Assembly: GCA_031119205.1 (NCBI GenBank) | Contig: JAVHYF010000001.1 | Location: 171,687 to 235,686, forward strand | DNA from: Moraxellaceae bacterium | Lineage (GTDB): Bacteria > Pseudomonadota > Gammaproteobacteria > Burkholderiales > Rhodocyclaceae | Reading direction: 5' to 3' | Length of the DNA: 64,000 nucleotides | In this document: piece after piece, positions 49,352 to 57,704 of the stretch | Layout: every line of letters starts with the position of its first letter | Position numbering within the stretch: position 1 is the first letter of the stretch | Position numbers and translations under genes: made by a program | The notes under the pieces: generated by a model | The model's input: only the letters and a program-made list of their open reading frames with translations | Database searches by the model: none | Told to the model about the DNA's origin: nothing

Positions 49352-51904
49352 TCAGAAGCGGCCCTGGATGCGGATCTGGAATGCGCGCGACGAGCGCTCG
49401 TCTTCCTGTTCGAAGAGAGTGACGTTGCCGGCGGGATTCACGGTGGTGCGCGGACGGATCTTCTCGGCCTCCAGCACGTTGAGCGCGCTGATCAGCATCG
49501 AGAAATCCGCGGACAGGGGGAAGGCTGCGCTCAGGTCGAGGTAGCGCGACGGCTCCTGCCGCTGGGTCCGCACGCTGGTGCCCACGGCGTCGACCTTCTG
49601 CAGCTTGCCGACCTGGTTGAAGTGCGCGCCCAGCTTCAGCTTCCAGGGGCGGTACTCGTAGTCCAGGCCAAGGTTCAGGATGCTTTGCGGCTGGTCATTG
49701 ATCGGACGCTCCTGCTTCGTCATGCGGTCCACGACCTTCGAGTCCATCCAGCTGAAGTTGCCGCGCGCGATCACGGCATGCGACGCGCTGATGTCGAAGC
49801 GGTATGAGCCGTCGAACTCGATTCCCCAGGTGCTGGCCTTGTCGTTGTTGATCGGCATCTGCTGGTAACGACCGCTCGCCGGGTCCTGCACGATGGTGCT
49901 TTCGATGACGTCGGTGATCCGGCGATAGAAGAGATTGACGCTGGTGACCCCGCGCTTTTCGGCGAAGATCCGCTCCAGGCTCGTTTCATAGCCCCATGCC
50001 GTTTCGGGCTTGAGCTCCGGGTTGCCGGTGACGTCCGGATTGGCAGGGGTGCCGGACTTGGTCTCGGTCAGGCCCGCGAGGTCTTCGTACTTGGGGCGAC
50101 GGATGCTGCGCGTGACACTGGCCCGCCAGTTCACCTGCGATGAAAGATTGGTGAGCCAGTGCAGCGAAGGGCTCGGCTGGATGTCGTACTCGGTCGTGTC
50201 GGCCGCCTGGTTGTTGGTACTGCGGGTCTTGACGCCTTCGACCCGCAGGCCGGGCGTGAGGACATGGCTCTCGCCGATCAGTATCTCGTCCTGCGCATAG
50301 ACCGCGAGCTTGGCCTCCTCCACGCGGAACCACGTGTTCACGGCGTCGGCCTGGCTCACCAGCTTCCAGGCGCGCTTGTCCAGTTCCCAGTCCGTCGTGC
50401 CGGCATCGAAGCCCACATCGATGGCATGGATCTTCGCGACCCGCTGCTTGCTGGATCCGCGCACCGAGAAGCCCGTCTCCTTCGCCTCATCGTGGTTGCC
50501 GCTCACGAAGACAGGCAGGCTCTCGAAAGGCTGGCCGGCGCTGCCCCGGCGCTCGGTCTTGTCGGTCTCGGTGTTCGTGCCCTGCAGATTGAAGCCCAGC
50601 GTCTGGCGTGCGTCCGCCGCCGTCTTGCGCTGCCACTGTCCGTTCAGGCCGAGGTACTGGCGCGTCTTCACCTGGTCCATGTGCTCCGCCTGGCTGAGGC
50701 TGGCGCTCTTGAGGCGATCGCGCGCCTTGTCTTCGCTGGAGTACAGGTAGCGCGGATCGAGCCTGAACTCGTCGGTGGCGTTGAGGCGCCAGGTCAGGCG
50801 ACTGGACAGACCGACTTCGTCATGCACGCGGTATTCGTAGTCCTGCTCGCGATTGGTGATCGTGGGGCCGCCGTTGGCGTAGTCCTTGCGGTCCTTGGTG
50901 CGCACGCCGTTACGTCGTTGCACCACGCCGTCGAACTGGTAGCGCAGATCACCTTCACTCGCGCTGTCTCCGAGAGAAAGCCCGACGCTGCCGAAGAGGC
51001 CGCTGCCGGGGGCGTCGGGCATGGTGCCGATCGACGAGTGCCACCCCATCGAGCGCTGGTCGGCGGGACGGCGCAGGATGATGTTCACCGTGCCGGCAAT
51101 GCCCTGGTTGTCCATGTTGGCGGTGGTCGTGCGGATGATCTCCAGGCGCTCGACGAGATGCGCCGGAATCTGGTCGATGGAGAAGTCGCGGCCCGGGATC
51201 GGCTGGCCATCGATCAGGATCTGCGTGTACTCCTTGGCCAGGCCACGGATGCGTGCGTCGTTGTTCTCGCCGGGCGGGCCACCGAAGCTGATGCTGGGCA
51301 TGCGACGGATCACCTCGCCCATGCTGAGGTCACCGAATTCCTCGATCTCGCTACGGTCGACGATGATCTTGGCGGCCGACAGGCTCATGCGCTGCTCGAG
51401 CACGTCTTCCTCCACGTTGCCATGCACCACCACCACCGGCAGCCTGAAGTCGCCTTCGGTGATCGTGGGTGGCGCTGAGGGTTTCGCGGCCGGCACGGGT
51501 ACGGGCACGACAGCGAGTTTGCGGAGCGCATAGCCCCCGGACGGCAGTTCGACGGCTTCCAGTCCACTCCCTGCCAGGATTGCTGCCAGGCCCTGCGCGA
51601 TCGTGTAGGCGCCGGACAGACCGCGACTCGTCTTGCCCGCGGTCTGTGACGCATCGATCACCAGCGGAAAACCCGCGGTAGCCGCAAAGCGGTTGAGCAC
51701 CTGGTCGAGCGTGCCCGGCGCAATGGCGTAGTTCGCCGTCGCGGCACGGGCAGGGGCCTGAGCCTGTGCCACCCATGCATGCATGCCGAGAGCGAGCGCG
51801 AGGCCGATCAGCAGGAGGTGGCGGGACAGGGCGGAGAACAGGGAAGGCGGCAGGACCGCGGCGGCTGGACGAGGCTGGCGGGCAGCCGGTGTAGCGTGTT
51901 GCAT
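49352..51904 (-). CDS. FecA-like TonB receptor with STN signalling domain
   Basis: An 850-residue outer-membrane receptor. A long signal region ends near residue 50 (AQAQAPARA). An STN domain (about 55-130; YAIAPGTLDQVLNRFAATAG) follows, then a Pro-rich linker with the TonB region, the plug (IRTTTANMDNQGIAGTVNII) and the barrel ending in FQIRIQGRF. STN domains contact the anti-sigma regulator, here FecR, encoded upstream. The ligand is probably a ferric siderophore but cannot be named. Confidence 0.92.
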   Translation of the reverse strand: MQHATPAARQPRPAAAVLPPSLFSALSRHLLLIGLALALGMHAWVAQAQAPARAATANYAIAPGTLDQVLNRFAATAGFPLVIDASQTAGKTSRGLSGAYTIAQGLAAILAGSGLEAVELPSGGYALRKLAVVPVPVPAAKPSAPPTITEGDFRLPVVVVHGNVEEDVLEQRMSLSAAKIIVDRSEIEEFGDLSMGEVIRRMPSISFGGPPGENNDARIRGLAKEYTQILIDGQPIPGRDFSIDQIPAHLVERLEIIRTTTANMDNQGIAGTVNIILRRPADQRSMGWHSSIGTMPDAPGSGLFGSVGLSLGDSASEGDLRYQFDGVVQRRNGVRTKDRKDYANGGPTITNREQDYEYRVHDEVGLSSRLTWRLNATDEFRLDPRYLYSSEDKARDRLKSASLSQAEHMDQVKTRQYLGLNGQWQRKTAADARQTLGFNLQGTNTETDKTERRGSAGQPFESLPVFVSGNHDEAKETGFSVRGSSKQRVAKIHAIDVGFDAGTTDWELDKRAWKLVSQADAVNTWFRVEEAKLAVYAQDEILIGESHVLTPGLRVEGVKTRSTNNQAADTTEYDIQPSPSLHWLTNLSSQVNWRASVTRSIRRPKYEDLAGLTETKSGTPANPDVTGNPELKPETAWGYETSLERIFAEKRGVTSVNLFYRRITDVIESTIVQDPASGRYQQMPINNDKASTWGIEFDGSYRFDISASHAVIARGNFSWMDSKVVDRMTKQERPINDQPQSILNLGLDYEYRPWKLKLGAHFNQVGKLQKVDAVGTSVRTQRQEPSRYLDLSAAFPLSADFSMLISALNVLEAEKIRPRTTVNPAGNVTLFEQEDERSSRAFQIRIQGRF

Positions 51905-52029
51905 GACTTTTCCGGAAGGATGAAACAGGAGCCCACGCAGGAAGTTGCGGGCCTATACCTGTTTCCCGAACGACAGCGGAAAAGTGCTACGGCTGGGCGC
52001 GTTTTTTTCGCAGCCCCGCTCCAGGCGGA

Positions 52030-53058
52030 TCAGCGCGGGCCGACGGTGGCCCAGTAGCGGGTGGCGGTCCGCACGCTGACCGGCAGTACCCGCGTCAGCG
52101 AATGAAGTGCCGCATCCGTGTCGTCCAGCGGGAAGACACCGGAGACCAGGAGGTCCGCGACGGCGGGATCGCAGCGCAGGATGCCGGCGCGATGGCGCGC
52201 CAGTTCAGCGAGAAAGTCGGCAAGACGACGCTGCTCGACGACCAGCAAGCCACGCGACCATGCTTCCGCAAGCGGATCTACAACTGCGGGCGCAGTTGCG
52301 CCGCTGGCCGAGAAGTAGGCCTGCGTGCCGGCCTCCAGGCGCAAAGGCGTCGTGCTGTCGCGCGGCATGATCTCCACCGCACCTTCGAAGACCTGTACGA
52401 GCACCTCGCCCGGCGAGCCCTCGCCGAGCCGGCGCACGATGAAACGCGTGCCCAGGGCGCGGATGCTGCCCTCGCGGGTCTCGACGATGAAGGGCCTGTA
52501 TGCCGGCAGGCCCGCTTCCTGTGCGGTCGTGACCAGCACCTCGCCTGCGTGCAGCGCCACGCGACGTGCCTGTGCCGAGTACCGCAGGTCCACGCTGGTG
52601 GCGGAATTCAGCGCGAGGCGGGTGTTGTCCGGCAGCGTCAGGTCCCGGCGCTCGCCGCGCGCGGTGTGGTAGTCGGCGAAAGCGGTTTTCCAGCTCAGCG
52701 TATCGCTCGCGGCATAGGCCAGCAGACCCGACCCGGCAAACGCCGCCAGCCCGCCCAGGAACTGCCGTCGCGAGCTGCGCGCTGCTTTCGATGCCGAGCG
52801 CAACACCGTGCCGGCAAGCGGGGCCGGCACGACGCCGAGTTGCGCGCCCACGCGCTGGACCCGCTGCCAGGCCTGCGCATGCCTGGGGTCTTCGGCCAGC
52901 CATTGCTCGAAAGCCAGTCGCTGCGCGCGCGTCACTTCGCCGGACCACAACGTGACCTGCCAGTCGAAGGCGGCCTGGAGGGCACGCGCATCCGCCCGCC
53001 CGGCCTGGCCAGCGGGTGAATCCGCGTGGTTGGGAAACGCAGCGGCGCCAGTGCTCAT
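52030..53058 (-). CDS. fecR: FecR-type anti-sigma regulator
   Basis: A 342-residue inner-membrane signal protein. Residues 15-65 are the DUF4880 sigma-binding region (FDWQVTLWSGEVTRAQRLAF). The single membrane helix begins with RRQFLGGLAAFAGSGLLAYA (about 97-116), a twin-arginine-like segment. The periplasmic FecR domain follows (RRDLTLPDNTRLALNSATSV). It relays receptor occupancy to FecI. It lies 25 bases after fecI. The ATG at 53058 is preferred over an upstream one. Confidence 0.92.
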   Translation of the reverse strand: MSTGAAAFPNHADSPAGQAGRADARALQAAFDWQVTLWSGEVTRAQRLAFEQWLAEDPRHAQAWQRVQRVGAQLGVVPAPLAGTVLRSASKAARSSRRQFLGGLAAFAGSGLLAYAASDTLSWKTAFADYHTARGERRDLTLPDNTRLALNSATSVDLRYSAQARRVALHAGEVLVTTAQEAGLPAYRPFIVETREGSIRALGTRFIVRRLGEGSPGEVLVQVFEGAVEIMPRDSTTPLRLEAGTQAYFSASGATAPAVVDPLAEAWSRGLLVVEQRRLADFLAELARHRAGILRCDPAVADLLVSGVFPLDDTDAALHSLTRVLPVSVRTATRYWATVGPR

Positions 53059-53083
53059 GCGCGGCCTTCGCGGTATGCATTCA

Positions 53084-53620
53084 TCACGACACCCCGCCTT
53101 CCGGGGACGGAGCGCCCGCATCGTCATCCAGCGCCGTGTAGCAGGCCACCATCGCCTTCAGCATGTACTTGCGCACGGTGGCGACGGATATGCGCTGACG
53201 CTCGGCAATCGCGCTGTAGGTCAGTCCGTCGATCTGCGACAGCAGGAAGACTTCGCGGACCTTCGAGGACATCTCGTTCAGCATGGCGTCGATGCGCAGC
53301 AGTGCCTGCACGGCCATCGCGCGTGCTTCGGGCGACGGTGCGACGGCCTCGGGCAGATGGGCGAGGGCCTCCAGATAGGCCTTTTCGATCAGCGATCGCC
53401 GATGCCGGTCGATGACCAGCCCCTTCGCAATCTGCATCAGGTGCGGTCGCGCCTCGTCGGCCGACGGCGTCCTGCCGGAGAGGATGACACGCAGATAAGT
53501 GTCGTGAGCCAGATCTGCCGCGTTGTGCGAACACCCCAGACGTCGACGCAGCCAGTCATGCAGCCAGCTGTGATGCTGGCTGTACAGGTTGCCGACTTCC
53601 TGCCCAAGGGATGACTGCAC
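53084..53620 (-). CDS. fecI: FecI-type ECF sigma factor
   Basis: A 178-residue extracytoplasmic-function sigma factor. Region 2 is at about 12-75 (HDTYLRVILSG; DEARPHLMQIAKGLVIDRHR) and region 4 at about 110-165 (VREVFLLSQIDGLTYSAIAE), typical of the iron-starvation group. First gene of the fecI-fecR-receptor set. A Fur box stands about 53 bases upstream, so iron represses it. Confidence 0.93.
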   Translation of the reverse strand: MQSSLGQEVGNLYSQHHSWLHDWLRRRLGCSHNAADLAHDTYLRVILSGRTPSADEARPHLMQIAKGLVIDRHRRSLIEKAYLEALAHLPEAVAPSPEARAMAVQALLRIDAMLNEMSSKVREVFLLSQIDGLTYSAIAERQRISVATVRKYMLKAMVACYTALDDDAGAPSPEGGVS

Positions 53621-53672
53621 GCTGAGATCCGATCAATCCGCCGCGATCGGGACTGCACACCGACCGTAACTT

Positions 53673-53691
53673 AATGAGAACAATTCTCATT
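53673..53691 (-). promoter_or_regulatory. Fur box upstream of fecI
   Basis: Perfect 19-base inverted repeat, AATGAGAA-CAA-TTCTCATT, matching the Fur-box core (AATGAGAATNATTCTCATT form) and lying in the fecI promoter region. Confidence 0.85.
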
Positions 53692-53837
53692 GTAGGGAGA
53701 TTGTCGTTCCATGGGCGGAAAACTTGCGGACTTTCCGGTTTTGCCATTCCCCGCGAAGCGCCCCGCCGAGGTGGGGGCGCAGATAACCCTCCCCACGCCC
53801 TTCCCGCATCCCGCATCCACAGCGACAATGCCGCCCC

Positions 53838-54464
53838 ATGCTCGATGTGCGCCAACTCGCCTGCCTGCGCGGCGACCGCCTCCTCTTCCGCCGGCTCGAC
53901 CTGCACTGCGCCCCCGGCAGTCTGACCCGCGTGGCGGGTGCCAACGGCATGGGCAAGACCAGCCTGCTGCGGCTGGTGGCGGGGCTGGCGCGCGCGGAGT
54001 CCGGCGACATCCTGTGGCGGGGCGAGCCCATCGCGAGTTGCCGCGACGCGTATCACGCCGCCCTGCTGTACCTCGGCCACGCCCCCGCCCTCAACGAACT
54101 GCTGACGCCGCTGGAGAACCTGCGCTTCGCCTGCGCGCTGGGTGGCGATGCGGTCGATGACACCGCCTGCACAGCGGCGCTCGCCCGCATCGGCCTGGCG
54201 CGCCAGATCGGCCTGCCCTGCAAGCTGCTGTCGCAGGGCCAGCGCCGGCGCGTCGGGCTGGCGCGGCTGTACCTCGGCCACACGCGACCGCTGTGGGTGC
54301 TGGACGAGCCTTTCACCGCGCTGGACGCAGCGGCCGTGACGGCGCTGGCCGCCCATATCGACACCCACGTCGCGGCGGGCGGAGCGGTGCTGTTCACCAC
54401 CCACCAGGATGTGCCCTTCCAGCAGGCATTGCGGACGCTGGACGTGGAGGCCTTTGCGCCATGA
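53838..54464 (+). CDS. ccmA: Cytochrome c maturation ATPase CcmA
   Basis: ABC ATPase of the CcmAB(CD) complex that releases holo-CcmE after heme loading. 208 residues with Walker A AGANGMGKTSLL, signature LSQGQRRRVGLARL and Walker B LWVLDEPF. First gene of the ccm operon; overlaps ccmB by 4 bases. It is divergent from fecI across a 217-base intergenic region that includes the Fur box. Confidence 0.94.
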   Translation: MLDVRQLACLRGDRLLFRRLDLHCAPGSLTRVAGANGMGKTSLLRLVAGLARAESGDILWRGEPIASCRDAYHAALLYLGHAPALNELLTPLENLRFACALGGDAVDDTACTAALARIGLARQIGLPCKLLSQGQRRRVGLARLYLGHTRPLWVLDEPFTALDAAAVTALAAHIDTHVAAGGAVLFTTHQDVPFQQALRTLDVEAFAP

Positions 54465-55126
54465 GCAGCTTCGTTGCCGTGTTGCGACGCGACCTGCTGG
54501 TGGCCTGGCGTGGCCGTGGTGACCTGTTGGTCGCGCTGGCCTTCTTCGTCATCGTCGCCAGCCTGTTCCCCTTCGGCGTCGGCGCCGAGCCCAACCAGCT
54601 GCGCGCCATCGGCCCCGGCGTGGTGTGGGTGGCGGCGCTGCTGGCCAGCCTGCTGGCACTGCCGCGCCTGTTCGCACAGGACCATGAATCCGGCGTGCTG
54701 GAGCAGATGCTGCTGTCGCCGGAACCTGCGGTCAGCTGGGTACTGGCCAAGATCGCCGCGCACTGGCTGGCCACCGGCCTGCCGCTGGTGCTGGTCGCGC
54801 CGCTGCTGGGCCTGATGTACGACCTCGAAACCGGCGCCATCGGCGTGCTGTGCGTGGCCTTGCTGCTGGGCACGCCGCTGCTGTCCCTGCTGGGCGCCAT
54901 CGGCGCGGCGCTCACCCTGGGCCTGCGCGGCGCCGGCAGCCTGCTGGCCCTGCTGGTGCTGCCGCTGTGCGTGCCAGTGCTGGTGTTCGGGGCCGGGGCG
55001 GTGGACGCCTGGCTCGGCGGCATCGGCCTGCGTGCCCACCTGCTGCTGCTGGGCGGCGGCTCGATGGCGGCGCTGGCGCTGGCGCCCTGGGCCTGCGTGG
55101 CGGCGCTGCGCGTAGCGGTGGAGTAG
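54461..55126 (+). CDS. ccmB: Cytochrome c maturation permease CcmB
   Basis: A 221-residue inner-membrane protein with six helices, partner of CcmA. Start MSSFVAVLRRDLLVAWRG, with FAQDHESGVLEQMLLSPEP in the cytoplasmic loop, conserved in the family. The ATG overlaps the ccmA stop. In other bacteria ccmC follows directly; here another gene lies between. Confidence 0.94.
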   Translation: MSSFVAVLRRDLLVAWRGRGDLLVALAFFVIVASLFPFGVGAEPNQLRAIGPGVVWVAALLASLLALPRLFAQDHESGVLEQMLLSPEPAVSWVLAKIAAHWLATGLPLVLVAPLLGLMYDLETGAIGVLCVALLLGTPLLSLLGAIGAALTLGLRGAGSLLALLVLPLCVPVLVFGAGAVDAWLGGIGLRAHLLLLGGGSMAALALAPWACVAALRVAVE

Positions 55127-55366
55127 CCAGCGGCGGCCCATTCTGCGAGGAGGATGGGCGGCTCCTTTGTTGCTCTTCCGAACTGTGCGGGAGTTGGCAG
55201 TAAGCTACTGAAGCAACAAGAGTTTGCGACAGAATCAAGGCAAGCTGCGCTATATCTTAAGTACTAGCCTCGCCGCCGCCCGACAACGCCCTGTCGGCCG
55301 CCGGACCTGGCCTTGGCCTGCCCCGTCCGCGTCCGGATGCGGCAGGCCGGTACTGGTTCCAGCTCG

Positions 55367-56149
55367 ATGTCCGCACTTCCGCATTTCGCCCGTCTGCCTT
55401 TCTCTCTCTTGTTCCAGCTCGCCCTGTGTGCCGCGCTGGCCTGCCTCGCCGGCCCCCTGCACGCGCAGGAGCTGCTGGTGCTCTACGACGAGCGCGTGCC
55501 CCTGCTGGAACAGCAGGATGGCCGCCTGGTCGGGCCCATGGGCCAGCGCCTGCAACGCGTGCTCGACGACATCAAGACACCGTACAAGCTGCAGGCCGTG
55601 TCGCTGAGCCGCCAGCTGGCCATCATCGAGCGCAGCAGCCAGCCGATCTGCACGCTGGGCCGTGTTCGCATCGCGGATCGCCAGGTCAGCTACGTCAGTG
55701 CGCCGGTGTACGTCGCCCAGCCCTATGTGGCCCTCATCCGCCGGGACGCGGCCTTTGCCGGCTCCACTGCGCGCCTGCGTGACCTGGCGGCCAAGTCGAG
55801 CCTGCGCTGGGGCATGCGCGAGGGCTACGTCTACAACAGCTACATCGCCGAGCTGATCGGCACCGCCCGTGCCTACAGGCACAGCTTCCCGCAGGAGCAT
55901 CTGGCCGCCGTCGGCATGCTGCTGAACAAGCAGATCGACTTCGCACTGTTCCATCGCGAAGAGGCCGAATACGCGCTGGCCCGCGTCCCCGGCGCCGCCA
56001 AGGGGCTGAGGGTGCTGCGGCTGGACGATGCCTACGAAAGCGTGCCGCGCCACATCCTGTGCAACCAGCGCGTCAGCGACCCGCTGCGCGCGCGCATCGA
56101 TCAGGCGATCGCCGCCCTGCCGCCCCAGCCAGCGCCCGCAAGTCGTTGA
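55367..56149 (+). CDS. Periplasmic solute-binding protein inserted in the ccm operon
   Basis: A 260-residue family 3-type extracellular solute-binding protein with a signal peptide (about residues 1-32, ending in LHAQ). The mature start ELLVLYDERVPLLEQQDG and GLRVLRLDDAYESVPRHI resemble amino-acid or signalling receptors, and there is no transport partner. It interrupts ccmB-ccmC on the same strand with gaps of about 240 and 97 bases. Function unknown. The ATG at 55367 is chosen because the signal peptide starts there. Confidence 0.78.
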   Translation: MSALPHFARLPFSLLFQLALCAALACLAGPLHAQELLVLYDERVPLLEQQDGRLVGPMGQRLQRVLDDIKTPYKLQAVSLSRQLAIIERSSQPICTLGRVRIADRQVSYVSAPVYVAQPYVALIRRDAAFAGSTARLRDLAAKSSLRWGMREGYVYNSYIAELIGTARAYRHSFPQEHLAAVGMLLNKQIDFALFHREEAEYALARVPGAAKGLRVLRLDDAYESVPRHILCNQRVSDPLRARIDQAIAALPPQPAPASR

Positions 56150-56246
56150 GCCGGCGCAACAAGCTGCCGCCGCCCGCAGGCCGGGCGGGTGCTTTTTGCG
56201 TATCATCCGCTGCCGACACGGCCTCGACGCCGCGCCGGCAGCCACG

Positions 56247-57002
56247 ATGAACCTATTCCACTACGCCTCGCCGCAGACCTTCTACCCGCTCGCCGGCCGC
56301 CTGGTGCCGGTGTTTGCCGTGCTGGCCGCGCTGCTGGCCGCGGCCGGGCTGTATCTCGGCTTCTTCGTGGCGCCCACCGACGCACAGCAGGGCGAGGTGT
56401 ACCGGATCATCTTCATCCACGTGCCTGCTGCCTGGATGAGCATGTTCATCTACCTCGTGATGGCCTTCTGGTCCGCAGTGGGGCTGATCTTCAACACCCG
56501 CCTGTCGCACATGATGACGCGCGCCTTGGCCCCCACCGGTGCGCTGTTCTGTTTCGTCGCGCTGTGGACCGGCGCGCTTTGGGGCAAACCCACCTGGGGC
56601 ACCTACTGGGTGTGGGATGCGCGCCTCACCTCGCAACTGCTGCTGCAGTTCCTGTACTTCGGCTACCTCGCACTGGTGCATGCCATCGAGGACCCGCGCC
56701 GTGCCGACCGCGCCGGCGCCATCATCGCGCTGGTGGGGGCAGTGAACGTGCCGGTCATCTATTTCTCCGTGCAGTGGTGGAACACCCTGCACCAGGGCGC
56801 TTCGGTGAGCCTCAGCAAGGCGCCCAGCATGGCCACCACCATGCTGTGGGGCATGCTGCTGATGGCGCTGGCCGCCTGGGCCTACACCATCGCGGTGAGC
56901 CTCGCCCGCGTGCGCGGCATCATGCTGGAACGCGAGCGCCGTACCGACTGGGCGATGGCCGAGATCGCACGCGCCGGCGCAGCCGGAGGAGCCCGCGCAT
57001 GA
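56247..57002 (+). CDS. ccmC: Heme handling protein CcmC
   Basis: A 251-residue, six-helix inner-membrane protein that hands heme to CcmE. The WWD-type motif WGTYWVWDARLTSQLLLQ (about residues 115-132) and the conserved His residues in the flanking loops are present. It overlaps ccmD by 4 bases. Confidence 0.95.
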   Translation: MNLFHYASPQTFYPLAGRLVPVFAVLAALLAAAGLYLGFFVAPTDAQQGEVYRIIFIHVPAAWMSMFIYLVMAFWSAVGLIFNTRLSHMMTRALAPTGALFCFVALWTGALWGKPTWGTYWVWDARLTSQLLLQFLYFGYLALVHAIEDPRRADRAGAIIALVGAVNVPVIYFSVQWWNTLHQGASVSLSKAPSMATTMLWGMLLMALAAWAYTIAVSLARVRGIMLERERRTDWAMAEIARAGAAGGARA

Positions 57003-57208
57003 ACTGGGATTCGCTCGCCGGCTTCCTCGCCATGGGCGGCCGCGGCGCCTTCGTGTGGGGCAGCTACGGCGTCACCCTGCTGTGCGTGCTGCTGGAACTC
57101 TGGCTGCTGAAGCAGGGTCGCAGGCAGGGTCTGCGCGCACTGTGGCGCCGCCAGCAGATCGACATCGACGAGGCGGCCGCCATGCCAGCTTCGCAGGACA
57201 ATCCGTGA
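56999..57208 (+). CDS. ccmD: Heme exporter protein CcmD
   Basis: A 69-residue single-helix protein (SYGVTLLCVLLELWLLKQ near residues 22-39) that stabilises CcmC-CcmE. Start MNWDSLAGFLAMGGRGAFVW is typical of the family. It is translationally coupled to ccmC and followed by ccmE after 10 bases. Confidence 0.9.
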   Translation: MNWDSLAGFLAMGGRGAFVWGSYGVTLLCVLLELWLLKQGRRQGLRALWRRQQIDIDEAAAMPASQDNP

Positions 57209-57218
57209 AGAGCCGTCC

Positions 57219-57665
57219 ATGAAAACCCGTCACAAACGCCTGGCCTGGGTGCTGGGTGCACTCACGCTGCTGGGCGCCGCCACCGCGCTGGTGCTCAATG
57301 CCTTCCAGGACAACCTGGTGTTCTTCCACACGCCCAGCGAAGTGGCCGACGGCAAGGTGCCGCAGGGCCGCAACTTCCGTGTCGGCGGCATGGTGGAAGC
57401 CGGTTCGCTGCAGCGCTCCACCGACGGCCTGTCGGTGAGCTTCCGCATCACCGATACGGCGAAGGCGATTCCCGTGTCCTACCGTGGCCCGCTGCCGGAC
57501 CTGTTCCGCGAAGGCAAGGGTGCGGTGGCGCAAGGCACGCTGAATGCCGATGGCAAGTTCGTCGCCACCGAGATCCTCGCCAAGCACGACGAGAACTACA
57601 TGCCGCCGGAAGCGATCGACGCCATCGACCGCGCCCACAAGACGGCCACCACAGTGAAGCAGTAA
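57219..57665 (+). CDS. ccmE: Periplasmic heme chaperone CcmE
   Basis: A 148-residue membrane-anchored OB-fold protein that binds heme covalently. The heme-binding His123 and Tyr127 lie in LAKHDENYMPPE, equivalent to His130/Tyr134 of E. coli. N-terminal helix at about 8-27. Confidence 0.96.
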   Translation: MKTRHKRLAWVLGALTLLGAATALVLNAFQDNLVFFHTPSEVADGKVPQGRNFRVGGMVEAGSLQRSTDGLSVSFRITDTAKAIPVSYRGPLPDLFREGKGAVAQGTLNADGKFVATEILAKHDENYMPPEAIDAIDRAHKTATTVKQ

Positions 57666-57704
57666 TCCGCCACCGCACACTGAGCGGCCACACAGGCTGA
57701 CGCC

